From assembly GCA_964498585.1 (NCBI GenBank), contig CAZCHH010000085.1:1-10141 (forward strand): a stretch of DNA of 10,141 bases, given 5' to 3'. Position 1 is the stretch's first letter; the number at the start of each line of letters is the position of its first letter. The notes beneath the pieces were generated by a model. It ran no database searches, was not told the DNA's origin, and saw only the letters and a program-made list of their open reading frames with translations. Position numbers and translations under genes: made by a program. Below are positions 1-7,032 of the stretch, in pieces. The DNA comes from JAAYJM01 sp964498585. GTDB lineage: Bacteria; Bacteroidota; Ignavibacteria; Kapaibacteriales; UBA2268.

Positions 1-3
1 TCT

Positions 4-29
4 GGATTCTTCACTTCGTTCAGAATGAC
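4..29 (+). repeat. Dispersed palindromic repeat, copy 1
   Basis: The core from 5 to 27 is identical over 23 bases to 2887-2909. It has short self-complementary ends, ATTCT (6-10) and AGAAT (22-26), around an 11-base centre. Related copies lie at 2833-2858 (opposite orientation), at 8270-8296 (degenerate) and at 8457-8476 (same ends, different centre). Its placement only between genes fits an intergenic dispersed repeat. From memory, similar GTCATTCTGA-type repeats are common between genes in Bacteroidota and related groups. Confidence 0.75.
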
Positions 30-299
30 TGTGTTAATTGATGTCATCTCCATTTAAATGAAGCACTTGCTTTATCAGGGGGTTCGGAATGACAAGAAAT
101 GTTTATCAGGTTTTCAATGAATTATTACACTAGTTGATAAAATAAAGTAAATATAGAGTAGCAGTGCCTTATAAATAAAATAATATGTTTTTATCCTTAG
201 GAAATACTTCATTTATTAATAGAACCTTTTAACAGCTCCCATTCCCCTCCTAACAAAGCTATTCATTACCCACATCTTTAAAACGTGCTGCTATTCTAC

Positions 300-327
300 T
301 TATCCCGTAAGGATAAAATATTTGTAA
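300..327 (+). repeat. Internal repeat unit 1
   Basis: The unit begins TTATCCCGTAAGGATA and ends AAATATTTGTAA. A short hairpin TATCC/GGATA with loop CGTAA can form. It is the inverted partner of unit 4 at 429-456. Confidence 0.7.
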
Positions 328-348
328 CTATGCTTTTTTTAATTTCTT

Positions 349-374
349 TTATTCCGTAGGAATTAAATATTTAA
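349..374 (+). repeat. Internal repeat unit 2
   Basis: The unit begins TTATTCCGTAGGAAT and continues TAAATATTT. It forms a hairpin ATTCC/GGAAT with loop GTA. Its first 24 bases equal the reverse complement of unit 4. The last bases diverge (AAG instead of GTAA). Confidence 0.7.
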
Positions 375-390
375 GTGCTTTTTAATATAT

Positions 391-406
391 AATCCCTACG
401 GGATAA
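391..406 (-). repeat. Internal repeat unit 3 (short)
   Basis: The sequence AATCCCTACGGGATAA is the hairpin half of the same repeat in reverse orientation. The stem ATCCC/GGGAT encloses loop TAC. The AAATATTTGTA tail is not preserved next to it. Confidence 0.6.
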
Positions 407-428
407 GAACAGGAACGGATTTCACTTA

Positions 429-456
429 TTACAAATATTTAATTCCTACGGAATAA
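429..456 (-). repeat. Internal repeat unit 4
   Basis: The unit starts TTACAAATATTTAA and ends TTCCTACGGAATAA. Read on the minus strand it matches unit 2 over 24 bases and unit 1 at 24 of 28. Its hairpin is ATTCC/GGAAT in the reverse sense. Confidence 0.7.
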
Positions 457-595
457 ATTTCATATACAATAAATTAATACAACTCCCTTTTATAAGAACT
501 AAAACATGTGGGTAATGAATAGCTTGATAGGGGAATGCGTAAGGTGAAATATTCATTTAGAAAAGTAAAATTTGACTACATAAATTTTTTTTTAT

Positions 596-2629
596 TTACC
601 TAAAAACTGTAAAACTTTTTGTTTTTCTACTGTCTTCATTTGTTAAAGTGCAATAATACATACCGATTGGCAAATCATTTGTTGAAATATTGATTGCATT
701 ATTTCCAATAATTTCAGAGCTAGCGATTCTTTTAACTTCCATTCCCAAAGAATTAAATATTGAAATTGAATTATACTTTGTGCTTTCTGGAAAAGTAATA
801 GTAATTTTATTAGAAGCAGGATTTGGGTAAATAATTATGCCTTTGTTATCAGTTATGGGTTCAGTAACATCGGTTAAATTAAATTTAGAGAGTTCAGCAC
901 TATAAGTACCATTTCCATGTGTTCCAGCAAAAATATAGGTATCATTTAAATAAATGCTGGAAACGTTATTTTCGATTAATCCTGAACTTACTTCTTTCCA
1001 ATATTCACCATTATTTGTTGAAAGATAAACTTCACCAATTGCAACAAATATATTAGAACCAAGAATAGTAATAGCTCCGGCGCCGTTACTTCTAATTTTA
1101 CTCCAGCTATCTCCTAAATTTGTAGATAAATAAACACCATCAGACTTGCCAATTACTATTTTTGAACCACTTATATCCATACAGGTAATACCTATTGGGT
1201 AAGGCAGCAAACCGGAGTTTATTGCAGTCCAGCTATTTCCAAAATCAGAAGAACGGAACATTCCATCTTGTTTTGTTGCTGCAATGAAGTTAGTTCCTTC
1301 TATTGTTAAATGTGTAATATTTAAATTGGTTAGACCATTATTAATTTCAGACCAACTTTCTCCTTTATCAGTCGATAAAAATACTCCTTCACTATATGTT
1401 CCAGCTAAAATAATATTACCATCAATAGCTAAGCAATTGATTGCAGATGAAGTGATGTTTACTTTTTCAGATGTCCAGGCATTTTCCAAATAAGTACATT
1501 TAAATAACCCAGGGCCAGTGCCAACAAAAACAGTAGAATCTGCTTCTGCAAGACAATAAACTATTGTTTGAGGAAAACCTAAATCAATTACATTCCAATT
1601 CTTTCCACTATTGGTTGATTTGTATATTTCTATGCCATCAGATTGCGTTGCCGTATAAATTACAGAATCTTTTACAAAAAGAATTTTTGTGTATAATTCG
1701 TGGAGTCCAGAACTCATATCAGTCCAATTAACACCGTTATCTGTCGATAAGTAAGGACCAGACCTTGTCCCGGCAATAATATTTGAACCGTCTGCTGTTA
1801 AATTAAATATTTCTTGACCCAATAAACTTGAATCTATCAATGTCCATTTCCCACCATCATACGAAGATATGTAAATCCAATAACCACACCCGGCGTACAT
1901 TTTATTTCCTTTAATATATATACTATTTACTCTGTTGTCATTAAGCTCTGGGATAATTCGCGTCCAGCTGGTCCCCTTGTCCGTTGTCTGGAATAATCCA
2001 AATGATGTGCCTGCAATTATTTGCGATTCAAAGGCATATAAACATTCAACTCTTGATTGGAAACTGAAATCTGCTTCGTTCCAACTTTCCCCATAATTTG
2101 TGGATTTATAAAACTCATAATTGCATGAACTTGCAAAAATAACATCTTCATATATTGCAATTAAACAAATATTAAGATTGGTTAAGCCCGAATTAACTTC
2201 ATACCAACTTTCTCCATTGTTTGTAGATTTAAAAATCCCACCATCCATTGTACCAGCAAAAATTATAGAATCAGAATAAGCCATACAATTAATATAAGGA
2301 TTGGTTAAACCATTGTTCATTTCTTCCCAGCTTTCTCCGTTATCTGTGGATTTAAACACTCCGTTAAGCGTTCCAGCAAAAAATTCTGTTCCTTTAATTA
2401 TTATAGAGTTTATAATATGAATTTTATTGTTGTAATTTAACCTGGTCCAATTAATGCCTTTATCTGTTGTCCGAAATATACCTTGCCAGCTTGTTCCAAC
2501 AAAAATGTTAGAATCCTTTACTGCAATGGAATTAATTCCATATCCATGCAATGGCTGTGACCAGTACTCTACTGAATACGAAATATTACTTAAAATAATA
2601 AATAATCCAATAAAAATGTAGTTCTTCAT
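596..2629 (-). CDS. Secreted Asp-box (BNR-like) beta-propeller protein with T9SS sorting domain
   Basis: This is a 677-residue exported protein. A signal peptide spans about residues 1-19 (MKNYIF, a hydrophobic stretch, probable cleavage after SYS). Thirteen Asp-box-like motifs of the S/T-x-D/N-x-G-x-x-W type recur about every 40 residues (54, 94, 135, 176, 215, 255, 295, 338, a degenerate one at 378, then 419, 460, 502, 537). Each is preceded by an F/I-x-G-T-like strand, with a fourteenth strand near 567, so two seven-bladed propellers are plausible. Residues about 600-677 (YPNPASNKI, then LPIGMYY) resemble a type A type IX secretion sorting domain, which directs export and surface attachment or release. 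I chose the start at 2629 over the in-frame ATG at 2656 because AAAGGA lies 7 bases upstream and the signal peptide then begins correctly. The ligand or enzymatic role cannot be read from the sequence; Asp-boxes alone do not show sialidase activity. Confidence 0.9.
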   Translation of the reverse strand: MKNYIFIGLFIILSNISYSVEYWSQPLHGYGINSIAVKDSNIFVGTSWQGIFRTTDKGINWTRLNYNNKIHIINSIIIKGTEFFAGTLNGVFKSTDNGESWEEMNNGLTNPYINCMAYSDSIIFAGTMDGGIFKSTNNGESWYEVNSGLTNLNICLIAIYEDVIFASSCNYEFYKSTNYGESWNEADFSFQSRVECLYAFESQIIAGTSFGLFQTTDKGTSWTRIIPELNDNRVNSIYIKGNKMYAGCGYWIYISSYDGGKWTLIDSSLLGQEIFNLTADGSNIIAGTRSGPYLSTDNGVNWTDMSSGLHELYTKILFVKDSVIYTATQSDGIEIYKSTNSGKNWNVIDLGFPQTIVYCLAEADSTVFVGTGPGLFKCTYLENAWTSEKVNITSSAINCLAIDGNIILAGTYSEGVFLSTDKGESWSEINNGLTNLNITHLTIEGTNFIAATKQDGMFRSSDFGNSWTAINSGLLPYPIGITCMDISGSKIVIGKSDGVYLSTNLGDSWSKIRSNGAGAITILGSNIFVAIGEVYLSTNNGEYWKEVSSGLIENNVSSIYLNDTYIFAGTHGNGTYSAELSKFNLTDVTEPITDNKGIIIYPNPASNKITITFPESTKYNSISIFNSLGMEVKRIASSEIIGNNAINISTNDLPIGMYYCTLTNEDSRKTKSFTVFR
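899..2502 (-). repeat. Intragenic tandem repeats encoding propeller blades
   Basis: The propeller region is built of units of about 120 bases. Several remain close at the protein level: NGLTNPYINCM, SGLTNLNICLI and NGLTNLNITHL follow near-identical GESW motifs at residues 98-101, 139-142 and 423-426. The DNA around 1329-1375, 2180-2225 and 2304-2350 is correspondingly similar. This suggests blade duplication within the gene. The unit boundaries given here are approximate. Confidence 0.65.
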
Positions 2630-2653
2630 AGCTAATTCCTTTAAAATTAAGAA

Positions 2654-2683
2654 CAAATTTATTTAAATAGAAAAATTTTCAAA
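2654..2683 (-). promoter_or_regulatory. Candidate Bacteroidota-type promoter of the propeller gene
   Basis: Read on the minus strand, TTTG (2680-2683) is followed after 18 bases by TAAATTTG (2654-2661). The latter fits the TAnnTTTG -7 element known from Bacteroides and Flavobacterium sigma factors. The spacing is close to that described for the family, and the -7 element lies about 24 bases before the ATG. The region is very AT-rich, so a chance match is possible. Confidence 0.4.
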
Positions 2684-2832
2684 AGATATAATTAAATTTT
2701 TCAAAAATCCTTTTATTCCCTCAGTTAGTTTAATTTTTTTCAAATTAAAGAAAAAAATTATAAAATCATAATGTTTTGTATTATTTATTAAGAGAAGTAG
2801 TGCCTGACCACATTAATAGTATACTTTTGAGT

Positions 2833-2911
2833 GTCATTCTGAGCGTAGCGAAGAACCTCATAAATCTTTTATAATACAGTATATTAGATTCTTCACTTCG
2901 TTCAGAATGTC
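2833..2911 (-). repeat. Inverted pair of dispersed repeats downstream of mutB
   Basis: Bases 2833-2858 and 2886-2911 are inverted copies of the dispersed repeat, complementary at 21 of 26 positions, with 27 bases between them. The second copy shares a 23-base exact core with the copy at the window start. The pair begins 37 bases past the mutB stop, so the transcript of the mutase operon could fold into a long stem-loop here. No clean T-run follows, so it is not a classical intrinsic terminator. It may still stop transcription or protect the 3' end. Confidence 0.7.
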
Positions 2912-2947
2912 AACCAGAATTGAATTTTTAGAATTCCTTATATAGAA

Positions 2948-5128
2948 TTAATTTTCTTTGCTTACTCTTTTAAGGAGTTCTTCGATTAACTGCTTGGCTG
3001 CAGCGGGAATAACGGTGCCGGGACCAAAGATTGCTTTTGTGCCTGCTTTGTATAGGAAATCATAATCCTGCGGAGGAATAACGCCACCAGCGATAACCAT
3101 AATATCTTCACGTCCATATTTTTTAAGCTCTTCAATTAATTGAGGAATAAGCGTTTTATGTCCCGCTGCAAGAGAACTTGCACCAACAATATGAACATCA
3201 TTTTCTACTGCCTGACGAGCTGTTTCCTGCGGAGTTTGGAATAAAGGACCGATGTCCACATCGAAGCCCATATCCGCATAAGCAGTTGCAACAACTTTAG
3301 CACCTCTGTCGTGTCCGTCCTGTCCCATCTTTGCAACAAGGATTCTTGGACGGCGACCTTCGATTTCCTCGAATTTATCAGTCAATTTCAAAACTTCATC
3401 AATCATATCTCTGTCAGAATATTCAGAACCGTAAATACCAGAGATAGAGCGAATAACCGCCTTATGTCTGCCAAAAACTTTTTCCATAGCACTTGAAATT
3501 TCGCCGAGTGAAGCACGCACCCTTGCTGCTTTAATGGATAAATCAAGCAGATTGCCATCGCCGGTTTCTGCCGCTTTTGTAATGTCGTCAAGTGCTTTTT
3601 GGACATCGGCTTCGTTACGCTCTGCTCTTAATTTTTCTAAACGTTTGATTTGCTGCTCGCGAACAAGAGAATTATCAACTTCGAGAATATCCATTTCAGC
3701 TTCTTTGTCGAGCTTATACTTGTTTACACCAAGAATAATCTCTTTACCAGAATCAATTCTTGCCTGACGGCGAGCCGATGCTTCTTCAACTCTCATTTTT
3801 GGAATACCAGTTTCAATTGCCTTTGCCATTCCGCCAAGCGATTCAATTTCCTGAATATGCTCCCAAGCGCGGTGCATAAGCTCATTGGTCAATGTTTCAA
3901 CATAGTATGAACCAGCCCATGGGTCAATTACTTTGCAGATATTGGTTTCTTCCTGTAAATGAATTTGAGTATTTCTTGCAATACGGGCTGAAAAATCAGT
4001 TGGAAGTGCTATTGCCTCGTCAAGTGAATTTGTATGAAGCGATTGTGTATGCCCAAGAGCAGCTGCCATTGCTTCAATTGCAGTTCTTACAACGTTATTG
4101 AATGGGTCTTGTTCAGTCAAACTCCAGCCGGAAGTCTGGGAGTGTGTTCTCAAAGATAATGACTTTGGATTTTTTGGATTAAACTGCTTTATAATTTTTG
4201 CCCAAAGCAAGCGTGCAGCACGCATTTTAGCAATTTCCATAAAGTAATTTTTTCCGATTGCCCAGAAAAATGAAATTCGTGGCGCAAAAGCATCAATATC
4301 CAATCCAGCTTTCATACCTGCGCGGACGTATTCAAGACCGTCAGCAAGAGTATAGCCCATTTCCAAATCTGCTGTGGCGCCTGCTTCCTGCATGTGGTAA
4401 CCAGAAACGGAAATGCAGTTGAATTTAGGCATATTCTTTGAAGTATATGCAAAAATATCGGCAATGATTTTCATTGAAGGAATAGGGGGGTAAATATATG
4501 TATTTCTAACCATATATTCCTTCAAAATGTCGTTTTGAATAGTGCCGGTAAGCAATTCCTGTTTTACCCCCTGCTCTTCTGCAGCAACGATATAAAATGC
4601 CATAACTGGAAGGACAGCGCCGTTCATCGTCATTGAAACAGACATTTTTTCAAGTGGAATGCCATCGAACAGCACGTTCATATCTAAAATTGAATCAATA
4701 GCAACACCTGCTTTTCCAACGTCCCCAACAACGCGTGGGTGGTCAGAATCGTAGCCGCGGTGAGTAGCCAAGTCGAAAGCAACAGAGAGTCCCATCTGCC
4801 CGGCTGCAAGATTTCTGCGGTAAAATGCGTTACTTTCTTCAGCAGTTGAAAAGCCAGCATACTGGCGGATTGTCCACGGTTTGCTGACATACATTGTTGA
4901 GTATGGTCCTCTTAAAAATGGTGGAATACCAGAGAGGAAGCCAAGATGCTCTAATTCCTTCAAATCTTCTTTTGTATAAACCGGTTTTATGTCGATATTT
5001 TCTAATGTTTTTTCGATTAGATTTGAGTAATCTTTGCCGGTTTCTTTTTCGATTAACTTATTCCATTCTTCAATTGAAGTTTGGATGAAATCGCTTTTAT
5101 AATCTATTTTTGTGAAATCGGGATTCAT
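2948..5128 (-). CDS. mutB: Methylmalonyl-CoA mutase large (catalytic) subunit
   Basis: The 726-residue cytoplasmic enzyme subunit uses adenosylcobalamin to interconvert (R)-methylmalonyl-CoA and succinyl-CoA, linking propionate, odd-chain and branched amino-acid metabolism to the TCA cycle. Its length matches the Propionibacterium large subunit (about 728). Residues about 40-560 form the substrate-binding TIM barrel, with family motifs RGPYSTMY (Y80 equals the active-site Tyr), PWTIRQYAGF, R208 in MVRNT, SGYHMQEAGA (Y244, H245), QTSGWSL and SLHTNSLDEA. Residues about 593-721 form the B12-binding domain, with DGHDRG at 604-609 (H606 is the lower cobalt ligand), K600, and GGVIP near 681. All expected catalytic residues are present. 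The start at 5128 has GAGGA 5 bases upstream. The gene follows mutA by 9 bp, so the two are almost certainly co-transcribed. No MeaB/ArgK chaperone or epimerase gene lies in the window. Confidence 0.97.
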   Translation of the reverse strand: MNPDFTKIDYKSDFIQTSIEEWNKLIEKETGKDYSNLIEKTLENIDIKPVYTKEDLKELEHLGFLSGIPPFLRGPYSTMYVSKPWTIRQYAGFSTAEESNAFYRRNLAAGQMGLSVAFDLATHRGYDSDHPRVVGDVGKAGVAIDSILDMNVLFDGIPLEKMSVSMTMNGAVLPVMAFYIVAAEEQGVKQELLTGTIQNDILKEYMVRNTYIYPPIPSMKIIADIFAYTSKNMPKFNCISVSGYHMQEAGATADLEMGYTLADGLEYVRAGMKAGLDIDAFAPRISFFWAIGKNYFMEIAKMRAARLLWAKIIKQFNPKNPKSLSLRTHSQTSGWSLTEQDPFNNVVRTAIEAMAAALGHTQSLHTNSLDEAIALPTDFSARIARNTQIHLQEETNICKVIDPWAGSYYVETLTNELMHRAWEHIQEIESLGGMAKAIETGIPKMRVEEASARRQARIDSGKEIILGVNKYKLDKEAEMDILEVDNSLVREQQIKRLEKLRAERNEADVQKALDDITKAAETGDGNLLDLSIKAARVRASLGEISSAMEKVFGRHKAVIRSISGIYGSEYSDRDMIDEVLKLTDKFEEIEGRRPRILVAKMGQDGHDRGAKVVATAYADMGFDVDIGPLFQTPQETARQAVENDVHIVGASSLAAGHKTLIPQLIEELKKYGREDIMVIAGGVIPPQDYDFLYKAGTKAIFGPGTVIPAAAKQLIEELLKRVSKEN

Positions 5129-5137
5129 TCTTTCCTC

Positions 5138-7015
5138 TTAAAATATTTTTAAATCATTTTGCAGCTTGGATAATACTCCGTGTATATCTGCTTTAATATG
5201 AATAAAATCATCAACACCAGCAGCTTTGAACGCTTCAATATGCTCAGTAGGATAGCCTGCTACTATTACTTTACAATCCGGCTTTACTGTTTTTACTTTT
5301 TTTGTAAGCTCTGGGACGATGTCCGGGTATGTGTCGTCTGTAGAACAGATTACAACACATTTCGCATCTGATTTGGAAAATTCAGCAACAGCATCATCAA
5401 TAGTGTTGAAACCGTTTGGATAAATCGGCTCAAACCCGGCAACCCTGAAGAAATCATTTGAGAAATCTGCTCTGGGTTTGTGTTGCTTTAAAGGTCCCAT
5501 CGTAGCAAAAAATACTTTTGGGAAAGAATTGTGTTTGTCTTTGAAATTTAGTGCATTCAAACGCATTGCTTCAAATGGTTCAGAATAACGCACTTTTTTA
5601 AATGACTTAATTTCTGCTGGGTGCGGCTCTTCGGCAAAAGTTGGATTATTTCTCAAATATTTTTCATTTTCATAAATATTTGGATTTTTATTCGTTCCAA
5701 CCAGCACTTCTTTTCTTGTTTTGTAGTTCTTATCTCTTGTGCCTGAAACTTTTTTAACTTCATCTTGAGGTGTCCCGCTTTCGAGTGATTTAAGCCAGCC
5801 GCCATTTGCTTCAACTGTTTGGAATAGCTGCCAGGAACGTTTTGAAAGTTGGTCTGTTAAATATTCTACGAACCAGCTTCCTCCAGCAGGGTCAATAACC
5901 TCGGTTAAATTGCATTCATCTTTCAAGATGTGTTGAGTATTTAAAGAGAGCCGGTATGAATCTTCATTTTGGAGATTAGCGCAGGCATCGAATGGAGCCA
6001 AACTGATACTATCGCAGCCACCCAGAACAGCAGAAAGAGCTTCGCCAGTATTACGAATAATATTCTGATGAACGTCTAATATTGATTTATTGCAAGCCCA
6101 AGCGTCTGAGTGAAGAAACATTTTTTGGGCTTCTTCATTGCCACCAAACTCTTTTGCTATTTTAGCCCATAAAGCACGAATTGCTCTAAATTTAGCGACT
6201 TCAACAAAGAAATTTGTTCCAGCAGATAATCTGAAAAATATTTTATTTGAAAAAGTATTTATATCAAAACTCTTTTTCTGAAATTCTCTAATATACTGCA
6301 CTGCCTTACTTAAAGAATAAGCAATTTCCTGCACAGCACTTGCTCCTGCATTACCATAAATGCTGCCGTCAATTGCAATTGTTTTTGCTTTGCTTTTGCT
6401 AAAAATATCATTGCTTGTTAAATCAACTAACTTGTCAATTGCATTACTAACTGCTGCAGTTCCGCAACCATCTTTTTCAGCAAAAGAAATTGGGTCAAAA
6501 AGAATCCCACCTTTAGCTATGTTTGATTTTTCAAAAAACTCTGTAAGTAAATGGATTTTTGAAATAGTTTCGTTTCCAACTTGAAAATAAATAAGCAAAC
6601 CGTTTAATTCAATATTTTTAAACAGTTCACAAAAATCGTTAAAAGTAGAAATCTGTTTTAAAAATGCTTCAGGGATAATAACTGAGTTTAAACCGTGTGA
6701 AATTAAATATGAAAGAAGTGTGTTAAAATCAACTGGTTTGCAATAGCTTATTTCTTGAGCTATGTTCCACGCTTTTGCTTTATATCCACTGTGATTAGAG
6801 CTTCGGATGTAAGGGAAGAAGCCGGGCAGATTGTTTTGCAAATGAGCAATTTCTTCCATATCTTTTTGAGTGTAAATAGGGAAGAAATCAATGCCTTCAA
6901 CTGTTTTGGTAATTAGCTTGTCAATTGGTTTACCGTTATTTGAAAGCTCAGCTTCTTTAATCCAATCGTTGAAATTCGGAGTTTGAAATTCCGAAAGTAG
7001 TTTTTTTTGTTCCAT
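5138..7015 (-). CDS. mutA: Methylmalonyl-CoA mutase small subunit
   Basis: This 625-residue protein is the non-catalytic partner of MutB in the heterodimeric mutase; the family is usually about 620-640 residues. It keeps the same two-domain plan: a degenerate TIM barrel (about 40-450; compare FVEVAKFRAIRALWAKI at 270-286 and EVIDPAGGSWFVE at 372-384 with the MutB counterparts) and a C-terminal flavodoxin-like B12 domain (about 498-620, VFFATMG to the end). The cobalt-ligand motif DxHxxG is absent: the equivalent stretch reads GPLKQHKPRADF (507-518). The SGYHMQ and RGPY substrate motifs are also missing, as expected for small subunits, which bind neither cofactor nor substrate. It starts 17 bp after the QueA-family gene and ends 9 bp before mutB. 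No strong Shine-Dalgarno precedes its ATG (upstream AATATAAAAGTT), so translation may depend on coupling or on AT-rich leader recognition. Confidence 0.94.
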   Translation of the reverse strand: MEQKKLLSEFQTPNFNDWIKEAELSNNGKPIDKLITKTVEGIDFFPIYTQKDMEEIAHLQNNLPGFFPYIRSSNHSGYKAKAWNIAQEISYCKPVDFNTLLSYLISHGLNSVIIPEAFLKQISTFNDFCELFKNIELNGLLIYFQVGNETISKIHLLTEFFEKSNIAKGGILFDPISFAEKDGCGTAAVSNAIDKLVDLTSNDIFSKSKAKTIAIDGSIYGNAGASAVQEIAYSLSKAVQYIREFQKKSFDINTFSNKIFFRLSAGTNFFVEVAKFRAIRALWAKIAKEFGGNEEAQKMFLHSDAWACNKSILDVHQNIIRNTGEALSAVLGGCDSISLAPFDACANLQNEDSYRLSLNTQHILKDECNLTEVIDPAGGSWFVEYLTDQLSKRSWQLFQTVEANGGWLKSLESGTPQDEVKKVSGTRDKNYKTRKEVLVGTNKNPNIYENEKYLRNNPTFAEEPHPAEIKSFKKVRYSEPFEAMRLNALNFKDKHNSFPKVFFATMGPLKQHKPRADFSNDFFRVAGFEPIYPNGFNTIDDAVAEFSKSDAKCVVICSTDDTYPDIVPELTKKVKTVKPDCKVIVAGYPTEHIEAFKAAGVDDFIHIKADIHGVLSKLQNDLKIF

Positions 7016-7032
7016 AACTTTTATATTGATTA

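Larger units (their letters stand above)
241..536. repeat. Nested inverted-repeat structure (possible MITE- or REP-like element)
   Basis: The outer arms are 241-275 and 506-536. Bases 256-275 (AAGCTATTCATTACCCACAT) are the exact reverse complement of 506-525, and the arms extend outward imperfectly through ATTCCCCT. Inside lie four related units in a symmetric arrangement: 300-327 and 349-374 in one orientation, 391-406 and 429-456 in the other. Units 300-327 and 429-456 are reverse complements at 24 of 28 positions. The first 24 bases of 349-374 match the reverse complement of 429-456 exactly. No open reading frame lies inside, so a mobile form would have to be moved by a transposase encoded elsewhere. 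I infer a non-autonomous element. A large folded RNA or DNA structure is the alternative. Confidence 0.7.
1..595. other. Gene-free, repeat-rich intergenic stretch
   Basis: I see no credible coding region here: every frame is broken by stops and no family motif is visible. The stretch opens with a dispersed palindromic repeat (about 4-29). A degenerate half copy may lie at 82-95 (TTCGGAATGACA). The short string TTTATCAGG occurs at 71-79 and 102-110, and TTTATCA at 102-108 pairs with TGATAAA at 135-141. Bases 241-536 hold the nested inverted-repeat structure annotated separately. Bases 541-595 are AT-rich. They lie just past the stop of the propeller gene and show no clear hairpin-plus-T-run terminator. 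Confidence 0.7.
2630..2947. other. Intergenic region between mutB and the propeller gene
   Basis: No gene is visible here. The half next to the propeller gene (2630-2800) is extremely AT-rich and contains its candidate promoter. The half next to mutB contains two dispersed repeats in opposite orientation (2833-2858 and 2886-2911), annotated separately. About 2760-2830 shows nothing I can identify. Confidence 0.7.

Noticed and set aside
596..2629. Sialidase (neuraminidase) on the basis of Asp-boxes
   Set aside because: No sialidase arginine triad or RIP motif is visible. Asp-boxes also occur in many non-enzymatic propellers.
3311..5088. Several 60-86 codon frames on both strands inside mutB
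   Set aside because: They are out-of-frame shadows of a strongly conserved coding gene and have no family resemblance.
5138..7015. Inactivated mutB-like pseudogene, given the missing cobalt-ligand motif
   Set aside because: Absence of DxHxxG and of the substrate motifs is normal for the MutA small subunit. The frame is intact and the length fits the family.
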